Source: Psychrobacter sp. JCM 18901 (lineage in GTDB: Bacteria; Pseudomonadota; Gammaproteobacteria; Pseudomonadales; Moraxellaceae). From it: a DNA stretch of 64,000 nucleotides. Location: contig NZ_BAWH01000005.1 of assembly GCF_000586435.1 (NCBI RefSeq), forward strand, positions 62,001 through 126,000, given 5' to 3'. The notes below the pieces were generated by a model, which saw only the letters and a list, made by a program, of their open reading frames with translations, did no database searches and was not told where the DNA came from. The translations under genes and the position numbers were made by a program. This document shows positions 54,052-64,000 of the stretch, piece by piece (the first letter of the stretch is position 1; each line of letters starts with the position of its first letter).

Positions 54052-54540
54052 TCAGACAATATTAGGAGTGACTTCAGCCATTTGGCTTTGTAGGTAATTC
54101 GGTAGACCAATCATGTCGATGAGACGGAGCTGCTGCTCAAGCCAATGCGCATGATCTTCTTCGGTGTCTTTCAGTTGCTCGACCAACATCTCGCGCGTGA
54201 CATAGTCATGCTCTGCTTCGCAAAGTGCGATGCCTTCTTTTAGATGCTTTTGTACTTGGTACTCTAAATCTAGGTCAAACTGCAACATCTCAGGGACAGT
54301 CGCACCAATATGGATAGCGTCGACCGACATCTTTGGCGTGCCACTCAACATCAAGATACGGCGAATGATATTCTGTGCGTGTAGCGTTTCGTCTTCCATT
54401 TCATGATGGATACGGTCGTATAACTTGCCATAGTGCCACTCAGCGTACATCTCTGAATGAATAAAATATTGGTCACGAGCGGCAAGCTCACCACCTAGTA
54501 AGAAATTCAAATAATCAATGACTTTCTGGCTACCTATCAT
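54052..54540 (-). CDS. bfr: Bacterioferritin, ferroxidase subunit
   Basis: A 162-residue four-helix bundle. Ferroxidase ligands are complete: Glu in [10 protein letters not shown], Glu and His in [11 protein letters not shown], Glu in LDLEYQ, Glu and His in [11 protein letters not shown]. The heme Met is replaced by Thr (EDETLH), so this subunit oxidises iron but would not bind heme. It is 69 bp upstream of the heme-type subunit on the same strand, so the two are cotranscribed. Intact frame. Confidence 0.92.
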   Translation of the reverse strand: MIGSQKVIDYLNFLLGGELAARDQYFIHSEMYAEWHYGKLYDRIHHEMEDETLHAQNIIRRILMLSGTPKMSVDAIHIGATVPEMLQFDLDLEYQVQKHLKEGIALCEAEHDYVTREMLVEQLKDTEEDHAHWLEQQLRLIDMIGLPNYLQSQMAEVTPNIV

Positions 54541-54899
54541 AACGCGTACTCCCCTATTTATTTTTACCGATCACCATACATCCACAATTTATCATATAAG
54601 GATAGCATAATTGGCAAACTGATCAGTAAAATCAAAATCAATAAAATGGCTTCTAATCTTAGGTAAATATAGTAGCATACAGGCGCAGTATAGGGTGTAA
54701 CGTTATGAACTAAGAATAAGATGCTAATTGAGAATCATAATTAGCTACAACTAGTATTGATATGTGTTATGTAACATGTTGGCGTTTGAGTGAGATTATA
54801 TGGACGCTTGCACCCGACCCTTTAGGTATAATAAAGTTAGATGCAGAATATTGAATATATTTTATCGTATTATATTACAAGGTATATAATTGATAATAT
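54541..54899. other. Gene-free region between bfd and bacterioferritin genes
   Basis: AT-rich, no gene seen. It should hold the promoter of the two bacterioferritin genes and the end of bfd. No Fur-box-like site was noticed here. Confidence 0.45.
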
Positions 54900-55091
54900 T
54901 TAAACAGCGTATGCTAGATTGTCGAGTTTTGCATGGTGTTCGTCTAGGTAGTCATTGACCATCGGCTCACAACAGCCACAGCACGTTGCTACATCGAGCG
55001 TATCTTTTAGACCATCGAGCGTATCAACACCTGCAGCAATAGCTGCTTTGATTTGCTTTTCTTTTACGTTGTTGCAGATACATACGTACAT
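54900..55091 (-). CDS. bfd: Bacterioferritin-associated ferredoxin
   Basis: About 63 residues. The start is ATG 55091, chosen over an upstream ATG at 55133 because AGGAG lies 7 bases before it and Bfd starts MYVCIC. The [2Fe-2S] ligands are CxC near the N-terminus (VCICNN) and the CCGCC cluster (ATCCGCCEP). Bfd reduces bacterioferritin to release iron and is made under iron starvation. A Fur-box-like site at 55251 fits this. Intact frame. Confidence 0.93.
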   Translation of the reverse strand: MYVCICNNVKEKQIKAAIAAGVDTLDGLKDTLDVATCCGCCEPMVNDYLDEHHAKLDNLAYAV

Positions 55092-55250
55092 GGATTGGCT
55101 CCTCGGAATACCACTATTCGATAATGACAGCATACGACACTTATATAAAAACCTTTGTGATAAGTGTCATTGATAAACGGATAATTTACTGTTTTTTAGC
55201 AATGAAAACTTAGTCGTTGAAATCACGTTTATCGCTTGCAGTATAATAAC

Positions 55251-55269
55251 GATAATTATTATCATTTTC
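55251..55269. promoter_or_regulatory. Fur-box-like site upstream of bfd
   Basis: GATAATTATTATCATTTTC matches the 19-bp Fur consensus (GATAATGATAATCATTATC) at 16 positions. It is 160 bp upstream of bfd and 212 bp upstream of the divergent ArsR gene. Fur repression of bfd in iron-replete cells is known in other bacteria. Confidence 0.6.
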
Positions 55270-55480
55270 AATCACATTCGATATATTTATTTTTCGAGAC
55301 AGCATCCTTATATTACAGGCAGTTCATTTATGTAAGTGGATATAAGTGTGCGTGTAACCGAATATTGTCAAAGGTAGTGAATTGACGATGAACTGTAAAT
55401 TTGCTTATTTTTTTAATCGATTTTGTAGATAACTGCTGTTATACTGAACCCCTATTAACGAAGCCCATTGGAATTATCCT

Positions 55481-55813
55481 ATGTCTGATAATAATTTTAC
55501 GATACGACCTATCGATTTATTCAAAGTCCTATCTGATCCGACACGTCTAAAAATATTTCAAATTCTTTTTAAAAAAAAGAAGCACGTTGCGTGGGTGATT
55601 TGGTAGATATGCTTGACCAGCCACAACCAACGATATCACGCCACCTAAACCATTTGAAAAAAATTGGGTATTTTGAGCTGTGTACGTGATGGTACTTGGA
55701 TGTGGTATGAGGTCGCTGATGATTTACCAGATTGGTGTCAAGATATCTTAGACATCACCTACGAGCAAATCACTCCTAGAGGCACTAGTAGAGATGTATC
55801 GGATCTTGCTTAG
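55481..55813 (+). CDS. ArsR/SmtB-family regulator (frame interrupted)
   Basis: About 111 residues, split by two homopolymer breaks (runs of A near 55572 and T near 55672). It reads FKVLSDPTRLKIFQILF, then ARCVGDLVDML with QPQPTISRHLNHLKK (winged helix), then VRDGTWMWYEVADDLPDW. ArsR arsenic sensors have CVC in this helix; here a single Cys is left (RCVGDL), so metal sensing is uncertain. It is divergent from bfd and precedes the sulfate operon convergently. Target unknown. Confidence 0.82.
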
Positions 55814-55912
55814 ATACGATTGTCCGCTTGTGTCCGCTTAGATTTTTGGTTCTTTAACTGTGCTTTATAAAAAGCGTTTAAGACCATAAATCTGCGGCAA
55901 TGCTCCAGACCA

Positions 55913-55940
55913 AAAAAGACCTACTTTCGTAGGTCTTTTT
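55913..55940. terminator. Bidirectional terminator, ArsR gene / cysA
   Basis: A 12-bp stem (55913-55924 with 55929-55940), core GACCTAC/GTAGGTC, TTTC loop, with A and T runs on both sides. Confidence 0.88.
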
Positions 55941-55981
55941 TTGCTCAACTATTGATATCTAAAACTCTCTAGGTCAAATAC

Positions 55982-56706
55982 TTATACAAGATCTAAGAAA
56001 TCGCTGATAAAGGCGTTGGCTGGCTGGTGTATCAGCTCCTCTGACGTGCCTACCTGCTCTACTCGGCCCTGATTCATCACAACGATCTCATCTGATACCG
56101 CACGTGCCTCTTCTTGATCGTGCGTTACCATGATACTGGTGATACCAAGCTCGTGGTGGATGTTTTTTTAGCCATGTGCGCAGCTCTTTACGGACTTTGG
56201 CATCTAGTGCACCAAACGGCTCATCTAGCAGCAACAGCTTTGGTTTGACAGCTAGTGCACGTGCTAATGCAATGCGCTGACGCTGGCCACCTGATAGCTG
56301 ATGCGGATAAGCATTGGCAACTTGTGGTAGCTGTACGAGGTCTAAGAGCTCTGCCACACGCTTATTGATATCAGCTTTACTCGGGCGTTCGTTTTTTGGC
56401 AACAAGGTCAATCCAAAGGCTACATTGTCCGCGATGTTCTTATGGCGAAACAGCGCATAATGCTGAAACATAAAGCCAATATGGCGCTTTTGGACTGGAG
56501 TATTGGTCACATCCAGCTCATCAAACAATACCTGTCCAGAGTCAGCATACTCCAGACCCGCGATAATACGTAGCAAGGTGGTCTTACCGCAGCCTGATGG
56601 ACCTAGTAACGTCGTCAATTTGCCAGTTGGCACGGTGATATTGATATTATCCAAAGCGGTAAAATTGCCGAATTTTTTTATTAACGTTGCGAATCTCAAT
56701 GCTCAT
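55982..56706 (-). CDS. cysA: CysA, sulfate ABC transporter ATPase (frame interrupted)
   Basis: ATP-binding subunit of the sulfate/thiosulfate importer. Walker [16 protein letters not shown], signature [16 protein letters not shown] and Walker [16 protein letters not shown] are clear; the alternative frame gives [17 protein letters not shown]. Frame changes occur near 56678 (a run of seven T) and 56168. At about 241 codons it is much shorter than E. coli CysA (365): the C-terminal TOBE/regulatory domain is absent and the stop comes right after FISDFLDLV. It is the last gene of the operon. Confidence 0.88.
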
Positions 56707-56802
56707 AATCGTGTCTCTTATTATATCTTTTGTCGTATCGTGGCAAGTAGCTGAGTAGCGACTGCATCCGTAGTATTAACATCATTTATTAGCTAATGGC
56801 AG

Positions 56803-57753
56803 TTATACCTTTCCAGTACTGTCCGCACTCGTCGATTCAGTAGTGACCGTTGCGTTAGCACTTACTGGCAGCTCAGGTGCACTGGCAAGCCGCTCAGACT
56901 TGGCAAATTTACGCTCTTGTATCTTGGTCATGACTTGCTGAATCAGTAGCGTCACCAAGGCCAATGCAGCCAATATGCTCGATAAGGCAAACGCAGCGGT
57001 AAAGTTATAATCGTTATAGGCAATCTCAACCAATAGCGGCATGGTGTTGGTCTCGCCGCGAATGTGACCAGATACCACGCTGACCGCACCAAACTCACCC
57101 ATCGCGCGCGCATTGGTCAAAATCAAACCATATAGCAGTGCCCATTTGATATTAGGCAATGTCACATGCCAGAAGGTCTGCCAACCAGTCGCACCTAGCG
57201 TGAGCGCTGCTTGCTCTTCAGAGTCGCCTTGAGTCTGCATCAATGGGATCAGCTCACGCGCAACAAAAGGAAAGGTCACAAATAGCGTCGCCAAAATGAT
57301 ACCAGGCACTGCATATATCACTTGGAAACCCATACTCTCAAGCCAGCCGCCGATAGTAGAGTTCAGTCCAAACAGCAGCACAAACATCAAACCTGCAACC
57401 ACTGGTGATACCGAAAATGGCAAATCTAGTAAAGTGGTGACCAGCTGCTTACCTTTAAACTGATAGCGCGTGACCAACCATGCAATTGCAATGCCCATTA
57501 CCATATTAATTGGCAAGACAATACCTGCCGTGATAAGCGTAAGCTTGATGGCTTGTAAGGCTTCAGGATCGACCAACGAGGCGATATATAACTGCCAGCC
57601 ATTTTTAAAGGCTTCGTAAAACACAGCCAGTAATGGAATGACCAACATGACAATCATGAATAGCACTGCAATGGCAATAAAGGTGCGACGTATCCATGGC
57701 GTATCTTTGGTCGCGGCGTTGCTTTGGTAGTCGTAGCTATTAGATATTTGCAT
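56803..57753 (-). CDS. cysW: CysW, sulfate permease subunit
   Basis: A 316-residue membrane subunit of the sulfate ABC importer with six hydrophobic segments. The ABC-interacting EAA motif is in EEQAALTLGATGWQTFWHV, and GEFGAVSVVSGHIRGETNT is characteristic of CysW. A 30-residue Thr/Ser-rich C-terminal tail extends beyond the usual end. It starts 1 bp after cysT ends and is followed by cysA after 96 bp. Intact frame. Confidence 0.92.
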   Translation of the reverse strand: MQISNSYDYQSNAATKDTPWIRRTFIAIAVLFMIVMLVIPLLAVFYEAFKNGWQLYIASLVDPEALQAIKLTLITAGIVLPINMVMGIAIAWLVTRYQFKGKQLVTTLLDLPFSVSPVVAGLMFVLLFGLNSTIGGWLESMGFQVIYAVPGIILATLFVTFPFVARELIPLMQTQGDSEEQAALTLGATGWQTFWHVTLPNIKWALLYGLILTNARAMGEFGAVSVVSGHIRGETNTMPLLVEIAYNDYNFTAAFALSSILAALALVTLLIQQVMTKIQERKFAKSERLASAPELPVSANATVTTESTSADSTGKV

Positions 57754-57754
57754 A

Positions 57755-58641
57755 TTAGCGAGCTCCTACACGGCGCGACAGTTTCCACTGCATGATATTA
57801 ATGGTCAGCAAGATGACAAATGATATGAGTAGCATAAATAGTGCAACCGCAGAAGCACCTTGAATATCAAACTGCTCAAGCTTACTGATAATGATGAGTG
57901 GCAAAATCTCAGACTGCATCGGAATATTACCCGCGATAAAGATAACTGAGCCATACTCACCAGTGGCACGAGCAAACATCATACCTGCACCCATTAGCAA
58001 AGCAGGTAACAACTCTGGCAAAATCACTTTACGAAAAGTCGTCAAACGATTAGCGCCCAATACTGCAGCCGCTTCTTCAAACTCAACAGACAGCTCAGCA
58101 AGTACGGGCTGCACCGCACGGACAATAAAGGGGAAGCTCACCACAACCAGTGCTAGCCAAATACCTATCGGCGTAAAGGCAACCTGAATATCGAACTTGG
58201 CAAACCATTGACCAATCAAACCATTAGGTGCATATAAAGTGGCAAGCGAGATACCTGTAACGGCCGTTGGTAGTGCAAATGGTAAATCAACCAAGGCATT
58301 AATCAGTGACTTACCCCAAAACTCATAGCGGACAAGTACCCATGCGACCAATGTGCCAAATACCATATTGGTCAGCATCGCCAAAAACGACATCCATAAG
58401 CTTAGCTTGATAGCGGCAGTGACTTGCGGCTGGGTAATGGTTTCCCAAAAGCCCGTCCAACCCATCTGCGTCGTGGTATAGGCCATCATGGCAAACGGTA
58501 GCACCACCAATAACGACAAGCTAAAGACAGTAATACCCATGCTCAGACCGAACCCGGGTAGCACATTGCGCTGACGCAAACGGGTCAGCCAACCTTTTTT
58601 TTGTTGCCGGGCTTACTGGCAGAAGAAGATGTTGCACTCAT
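57755..58641 (-). CDS. cysT: CysT, sulfate permease subunit (frame interrupted at N-terminus)
   Basis: About 295 residues. The start MSATSSSASKPGNKK at 58641 is joined to GWLTRLRQRNVLPGFGL by removing one base from a run of eight A near 58605. EAA motif: EFEEAAAVLGANRLTTFRKV; GEYGSVIFIAGNIPMQ is also typical. It forms the channel with CysW. It follows the binding-protein gene by 223 bp and touches cysW. Confidence 0.9.
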
Positions 58642-58864
58642 AGTGATGTCCTATTGCCTAACTGATGGTACTTAGCGAGGGTGCTCACTGTAAGACCATT
58701 GTTACCATTGTTATCAAAATTATTATTGGTCGGCTTATGATATAAAGGACATAGTGCGTACGACCATGTCCTTTACGGGGTGCTTCATGACTGACTGTAC
58801 GATTAACTGAGTTAATCCGTTTCAGTGGTTAGCGCAGTAGCTGCTCTAAGTACTTAGCAAGTGA

Positions 58865-59960
58865 TTACTGAGGCGCGTTAATTGCCAATTGGTCAAATAC
58901 ACCGCCATCGCTGAAGTAAGTGCTCATGATCTCATCCCACGTACCAAAGGCATCGTTCGGGCGGAAAGTCTCAACTGGCGGTAGTTTGTCACCGTTTTTG
59001 TCAAGCACGCTCTTAACGCTAGGACGTAGATATAGATTGGCCGCTAGTTGCTGAGCAGGTTCACTCCATAAGTAATCAAGATACGCTTTGGCAGCGTCTG
59101 TAGTGCCTTTTTTTATCTGTTACCGTCTTCACAATTGCCACAGGGCTTTCTGATTTGATTGAGTATTTTGGATAAACGATGTCTACTTGACCCGCGCCAA
59201 AATCAGTTGCTGCAAGGTTGGCTTCGTTTTCAAACGTGACCAACACATCACCAATACCGCGCTGTACGAAAGTCGTTGTCGCGGCACGTCCGCCGTTTTC
59301 ATAGACTTTGACATTTTTTTAGCATGTCTTTTACGTAGCCTTTAGCTTTTGTTTCATCTTTATTAAAAGCATGTAGACCATAACCATAAGCACCCAAGAA
59401 CGCATAACGACCGTTACCTGTCACTTTTGGATTGGCCATGACAATCTCAACACCGTCTTTGGTCAAATCTTCCCAGTCTTTGATGTTTTTTTGGATTGTC
59501 TTTACGTACCAAAAATACGATCGTACTGGTAAACGGCACTGCGTTGTCTGGGAATTTGCTTTCCCAATCTGACTCAACCAAGCCTTTTTTTCTCAAGCAG
59601 CTCAATATCAGAGCCTTGGTTCATGGTAGCAACATCGGCTTGTAGACCGTTGGCAACAGACAATGCTTGCTTACTTGAGCCGCCATGTGATTGTTTGATT
59701 AAGATATTGCTGTTTGGGTTCTCAGCTTTGTAGTGCTCCACAAACAGAGGGTTGTAGTCTTTATAAAAGTCACGTGCCACATCGTATGAGACATTCAGTA
59801 GCTCGATATTTTGCCCTTCTGTCGTCGCTGAACCATCAGCTGCGGCCTCAGTAGTCTCACTGTTGCTACAGCCAGCTAGACCAAGAGTCAAAGCAACGCC
59901 AGCAATACTCAAGGCACTAAGAGTTTTACTTTTCTGTTGATAACGAGCTATGTCTGTCAT
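58865..59960 (-). CDS. Sulfate-binding protein Sbp/CysP (frame interrupted)
   Basis: About 365 residues. A lipoprotein signal ([13 protein letters not shown]) starts the protein. Family segments: [36 protein letters not shown], and [12 protein letters not shown]. Frames change near 59578, 59503, 59315 and 59110, all at runs of T; each resumes the same protein, ending [11 protein letters not shown]. It delivers sulfate or thiosulfate to CysTWA. A paralogue, intact, lies upstream. Confidence 0.88.
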
Positions 59961-60228
59961 AAATACCTCAAAGATGTCTGTTGTGTAATGCAAGTATGCT
60001 AACAGCGCCATCTTATTATGTTTAATGATGAATATGCGTATGTTATTGCCAAAAGGGAATAACCAGTAAACAAAGCTAGATATATCAATAAGTTGTTAAA
60101 AGAATCTGTATGTATAACTGACTGTTTGTTTATTGATGGTTTTAATACTGGCATGCGCCCTATCTATCTTGTCCGCGTTTCATTGAAAGCGGCTAAGATA
60201 GATAGTTCTATAAACTGAGAATTAACGA

Positions 60229-61356
60229 CTAATTCGTGGTTGCCAGCTGATCAAAGCGGCCGCCATCTACAAAGAAAGCATCCATAATCTCTGCCCATGA
60301 GCCAAACACAGCCACAGGTTCAAACGTTTCAATATCAGGCAAAGTATCTTTGTGAGCAGCTAGGATTTTCTCATCACTTGGACGCATATACATTTTTGCC
60401 ATGAGCTCTTGGGCAGGCTTATCCCATAAGCCTTTTAGATAAGTACCAGCCGCTTCCGTCTTACCGGATTTCTCAGTCACTGCCGTTACGACCGCTACTG
60501 GGTTGGCAATCGTAATCGAATAGCTCGGGTATACAATATCAACGTTACCCTTTGCAAATTGCTGGGCAGTCAAATGTGCTTCGTTTTCGGTCGTGATCAA
60601 CACATCACCTAGACCACGCTGAGTAAAACTTGTCGTCGCAGCGCGTGCGCCATTGTCATAAGTAACCACGTTTGCCAGCAGCTTTTTGATAAAATCATTG
60701 GTTTTTACAGGGTTTTCATTACTGCTTTCTTTGAATTGGTGCAAGCCATAACCATAAGCACCCAAGAAGGCATAACGCGCCGTGCCACTGGTTTTCGGGT
60801 TCGGGATGACCACATCGATATCATTACGTGCCAAATCTGACCAGTCTTTGATATTTTTTGGATTACCGGCGCGAACCAGTAGCACCATGGTGCTGGTGTA
60901 CGGCACGGCATTATTTGGTAGTGCTTGTTGCCAGTCAGCAGCGACCAAGCCTTTCTCCACCAACAGATTCATATCGCTCTCTTGGTTAAAGGTCACTACA
61001 TCGGCTTGTAGACCATTGGCGACAGAGAGCGCCTGCTTACTAGAGCCGCCATGTGATTGATTGATATTTACTTTGCTATTTGGGTGAGTCTTCTGATAGT
61101 CGGTACTGAATAAAGTGTTGTAGTCTTTATAAAAGTCGCGAGACACATCATAGGAGACGTTGAGTAGATTGACATCCTGTGTCCCGCCACTTGCATTATT
61201 CGTCGCGTCATTTTGCGTCGCTTCTGTTGGACTGCAGCCTGTCATTATCATCGCTGCTGCGAGCATGCCGCTGGTGGCAAGTACACGCGCTTTTACAGGC
61301 TTATTATTAGTTGATTGAATGCTAGCAATGCTGATTTGTTGGAATTTTTTTTGCAT
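60229..61356 (-). CDS. Second sulfate-binding protein, lipoprotein
   Basis: A 375-residue paralogue of the next gene, with a longer N-terminal (MQKKFQQISIASIQS) and lipobox MTGCSPTEA. It has the same [35 protein letters not shown] and FVDGGRFDQLA segments. The two binding proteins share most of the core and probably arose by duplication. They may prefer sulfate and thiosulfate (or taurine-like sulfonates) respectively, which cannot be told from sequence. It is first in the operon. Intact frame. Confidence 0.92.
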   Translation of the reverse strand: MQKKFQQISIASIQSTNNKPVKARVLATSGMLAAAMIMTGCSPTEATQNDATNNASGGTQDVNLLNVSYDVSRDFYKDYNTLFSTDYQKTHPNSKVNINQSHGGSSKQALSVANGLQADVVTFNQESDMNLLVEKGLVAADWQQALPNNAVPYTSTMVLLVRAGNPKNIKDWSDLARNDIDVVIPNPKTSGTARYAFLGAYGYGLHQFKESSNENPVKTNDFIKKLLANVVTYDNGARAATTSFTQRGLGDVLITTENEAHLTAQQFAKGNVDIVYPSYSITIANPVAVVTAVTEKSGKTEAAGTYLKGLWDKPAQELMAKMYMRPSDEKILAAHKDTLPDIETFEPVAVFGSWAEIMDAFFVDGGRFDQLATTN

Positions 61357-61716
61357 GATGCTCTCGATAAAGGTATTAGAAGCGTTTTGTCAAAATCTTG
61401 ACCATCATCACAGAGCCTACAATCTTTTGAGTTCGGTTGTCGGGATGATGCAAGCTATGCTAGCAGCATAAATAGCAAACGCTTAGTGACGAATTAGCTT
61501 ATCGACTAGTGAAGTTGGCATAAGTGGGGCTAGCAATCGTTTTACAGCATCAAGCATAAAACGAGGTAAATAACTGCTGGCAGGTTTATTAAGTAGACTA
61601 TGATTTGGGTAGGCTGTACCATTATTTGTACGTTATGAAGTTTGCTGTATCAATGATACTTTCATCATCTCGCTACTATGCAAACCTTACCCTCCTACTT
61701 GACCAAAGGCCCTTAT
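61357..61716. other. Divergent promoter region, sulfate operon / lipoprotein
   Basis: No gene seen. It must hold the sulfate-operon promoter. No clear CysB site could be named by eye. Confidence 0.4.
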
Positions 61717-62259
61717 ATGAATACTTCATACCGTCAATTTCGTTCTATTGTAGGGCTAATAATGATGACCTCTACCCTAGCTGCTTTAACAGGCTGTAAT
61801 AGTATGTCGCCTACGGTGAATAGTGATAGTCACAGCGCTGTTAAAATAGTCACTAGTGGAACACTAGCCATGCCAGTGAGTAACAACAATATTCTTGGAG
61901 ACAAGGTTTCAGCGGATTACGCTACTGCCGACTACGACAAACGAGCACAAGGCTATGATTGGTTGGCGTGATGGTACGAGCAGATGGTGATCGACAGATT
62001 GACATTAAAGTTCGCTCACGCAGCGATATCAAAAAACCTACTTGTCATTTCGATGGTAAGGCAACACTCATGGGACAAGATACTGCTCACGGTACGATTT
62101 TTCAGGCAAAGGTAAATGACAGTACGGCTTTTTTTCCAATTTAAGGGTGACACTCTCGTCATCGACAGCTCAGATAAATATGCACTGAACTATTTTTGCT
62201 CAGGTGGTGGCTCTCTTGCTGGAGAATATAAAAAGCTGGCAGCAGGTTTAGATATTTAA
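61717..62259 (+). CDS. Hypothetical lipoprotein (frame interrupted)
   Basis: About 181 residues. Start ATG 61717 (MNTSYRQFRSIVGLIMM) is chosen over an upstream ATG at 61678 because it gives a clean lipoprotein signal ending LAALTGCNS. The mature protein continues MVRADGDRQIDIKVRSRSDI and CHFDGKATLMG in a second frame from about 61965, then FKGDTLVIDSSDKYALNYF in a third, ending LAAGLDI. Two breaks (near 61968 and a run of seven T near 62134) compensate in length. Function unknown. Confidence 0.68.
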
Positions 62260-62315
62260 GAGACAGCGCTAGTATGCGTTAAGTTGTTTTCCATTTTAAA
62301 AATAGTGATAAAAAC

Positions 62316-62350
62316 AAAAAGGTGCCAGACCATAAGTCTGACACCTTTTT
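62316..62350. terminator. Bidirectional terminator, lipoprotein / sat
   Basis: A 15-bp stem with one mismatch (62316-62330 with 62336-62350), core AAAAAGGTG/CACCTTTTT, loop CATAA. Confidence 0.85.
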
Positions 62351-62393
62351 TACGACTGGCTTAATACAAGTTTTTTATACTGATGATGAGTCT

Positions 62394-63656
62394 TTATACA
62401 GCAGATGCACCCGTTAGTTTCACCTCAGCACGCTCTTCTTTTGCAATGCCGGCATAGTAGTCACGCAAAATCTGTAATACTTCTGGACGGCTAAAGTTAT
62501 CTGGTACATCTTCGTCTTCTGATAGTGCTTTACGCAGCTTAGTACCTGACACTTTAACGTGCTCAGAGGCGTCATGCGGGCAAGTCTTATCAGAGGCCAT
62601 CGCATTACAAGCATTACACCAGAACGTCCAGCCAATTTTGAGCGGCTGAGTGATAAGGTCGTCTTTACCAACATGTTCAAAAATCGTTTGCGCATCAAAC
62701 GCACCATAGTAATCGCCAACACCAGCATGATCACGACCGACAATCAGATGGCTACAGCCATAGTTTTGACGGAATAGTGCATGTAGTAACGCTTCACGTG
62801 GGCCAGCATAGCGCATATCCAACGGATAGCCTGCTTGGATAACAGTATCTTGTCTAAAGTAGTTATCAATTAACGTTTTAATAGCTTCTTGACGGACTTC
62901 TGCTGGGATATCGCCAGGTTTCAATGCGCCTAATAATGAATGAATCAATACACCATCACAGATTTCAATCGCAATCTTGGCCAGATATTCATGTGAGCGG
63001 TGCATTGGATTACGCGTTTGGAATGCCGCCACTGTTTTCCAGCCTTTAGCATCCAAAATTGCGCGCGTTTCTGCTGGCGTTTTGTAGATTTCTGGATATA
63101 ACGTTGGGAACTCACCTTCGCTAAGTACTTCAACACTACCGGCAATATTGACGGCTTCTTGGTTTAATACTTGCTGAACACCTGGATGCTCTGAATCCGT
63201 GGTCGTAAATACTTGCTGACACTCGTGCTCTTTATCGATGGTATAAGTCTCTTCTACCGTCAAGATACCCATGACTTCACCATCTTGAGCGACCAATGCT
63301 ACTTTGTCACCTTGACTCAAACTATCCGCAGTTTCTTTTGGCGCAGACAAAGTGATAGGAATTGGCCAAAACAAGCCAGCGTTTTCACCGCTTTGCAGAC
63401 GCATGTTGTCTACCACGCCCTGCCAGTCCGCTTGATTCATAAAACCATTTAACGGAGTAAAACCACCAATACCGAACATGATTAAATCACCACGCTCACG
63501 TGAGCTTAGAGTGATGGTCGGCAATGTGCTGGCAAGCTCTAATGCTTGATCACGTGCTGCACCGTTTAATAATAGTGGCTTAAGCTCTGCACTACCATGT
63601 GGTGGAACCAGCTTTGATTTGAATTGTGATTGGGTTTGGCTTTGAGTTTGAGACAT
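62394..63656 (-). CDS. sat: Sulfate adenylyltransferase (ATP sulfurylase)
   Basis: A 420-residue ATP sulfurylase of the Sat (dissimilatory-like, single-chain) type rather than CysDN. The start is ATG 63656 ([15 protein letters not shown]); an upstream in-frame ATG at 63713 is less likely. Family motifs: [13 protein letters not shown] (HxxH), [26 protein letters not shown] zinc-binding cluster [15 protein letters not shown] (about residues 345-360) is present. It forms APS from sulfate, the next step after the transporter. Intact frame. Confidence 0.93.
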   Translation of the reverse strand: MSQTQSQTQSQFKSKLVPPHGSAELKPLLLNGAARDQALELASTLPTITLSSRERGDLIMFGIGGFTPLNGFMNQADWQGVVDNMRLQSGENAGLFWPIPITLSAPKETADSLSQGDKVALVAQDGEVMGILTVEETYTIDKEHECQQVFTTTDSEHPGVQQVLNQEAVNIAGSVEVLSEGEFPTLYPEIYKTPAETRAILDAKGWKTVAAFQTRNPMHRSHEYLAKIAIEICDGVLIHSLLGALKPGDIPAEVRQEAIKTLIDNYFRQDTVIQAGYPLDMRYAGPREALLHALFRQNYGCSHLIVGRDHAGVGDYYGAFDAQTIFEHVGKDDLITQPLKIGWTFWCNACNAMASDKTCPHDASEHVKVSGTKLRKALSEDEDVPDNFSRPEVLQILRDYYAGIAKEERAEVKLTGASAV

Positions 63657-64000
63657 ATAGTTATTAAAACCTCTTATAAAAAGAATGGTTGGAAGAGATG
63701 AGCAAAAATGCAAAAGCGATTAAATGTACAAAACTGAGAAGAAAGCCGTCGCTAGATAATAAGTAGCGTACTAGCGACTGGGCATTAAATTTGATACGCA
63801 TAGGCTACCTAACTTTCGTTATGAAAATTTATGCTGTGTTTGGATATGGATATGTCTGAAAGGAATTTATGTTTCTGGCTACAAGCTTATATGATGTATA
63901 GCTGAATTATTTACATTGCGAACGGCAATAAAACCTATTACACACGCAAATCATTTTCGTCGCTGATTTTAAGATTAAAAACAAAACTGAGATTACGTCA
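63657..64000. other. Gene-free region upstream of sat
   Basis: About 340 bp with no gene on either strand. It is AT-rich and should contain the sat promoter. No structure was noticed. Confidence 0.5.

Noticed and set aside
1-64000. tRNA, rRNA, CRISPR arrays and insertion sequences
   Set aside because: I looked for cloverleaf-like pieces near the integrase, regular direct repeats and transposase motifs and saw none that I could support.

Overview
This is most likely a piece of a Psychrobacter or closely related Moraxellaceae chromosome. The inference rests on an AcnD/PrpF-type 2-methylcitrate cycle, a CatM/BenM-like LysR regulator, a two-subunit bacterioferritin pair, PEP carboxylase and a DHA2 exporter of gammaproteobacterial type. 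No rRNA, tRNA, CRISPR array or intact insertion sequence was seen. A dif-like XerCD site at 19453-19480 suggests the window lies in the replication terminus.

The assembly must be read with care. More than twenty-five genes carry single-base frame breaks. Many sit at runs of six to eight identical bases, and the protein usually resumes perfectly in another frame. I read these as sequencing or assembly errors rather than mass gene decay, so interrupted genes are given here as one span each.

Layout. 1-7.6 kb: propionate catabolism on the minus strand (prpB, a lipoprotein, prpC, a small acidic protein, acnD, then a YefM-YoeB toxin-antitoxin pair, then prpF). 8-10.6 kb: NRAMP-like transporter and LysR regulator. 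10.8-12.5 kb: two unrecognised single-pass membrane proteins sharing a C-terminal motif. 12.6-16.8 kb: gamma-butyrobetaine dioxygenase-like gene and ppc. 17-19.6 kb: P4-type integrase and a gene-free stretch holding the dif-like site. 19.6-27.1 kb: secreted proteins, a decayed RhuM gene, mtfA, a TetR regulator facing a flavoprotein/DUF2855 operon with a striking tandem operator, and the remnant of an Anbu proteasome operon.

27.2-42.6 kb is the most interesting part. It is a 15 kb cassette bounded by terminators: a retron-like msr-msd RNA on the minus strand with its own terminator, then divergently a four-gene plus-strand operon encoding a HEAT-repeat protein with a BRCT domain, a very large WD40 plus HEAT protein (about 2550 residues), a winged-helix/SWIM zinc-finger protein, and a retron reverse transcriptase with NAxxH, YADD and VTG motifs. 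It is probably a multi-protein anti-phage retron. The RNA sits about 13.5 kb from its RT and on the opposite strand.

42.6-64 kb: UvrA-like ABC protein, DUF819 membrane protein, DEAD-box RNA helicase, DUF1176 protein, YghU-type GST, DHA2 exporter, two bacterioferritin subunits with Bfd and a Fur-box-like site, an ArsR regulator, and a sulfate uptake operon (two tandem binding proteins, cysT, cysW, cysA) followed by sulfate adenylyltransferase.
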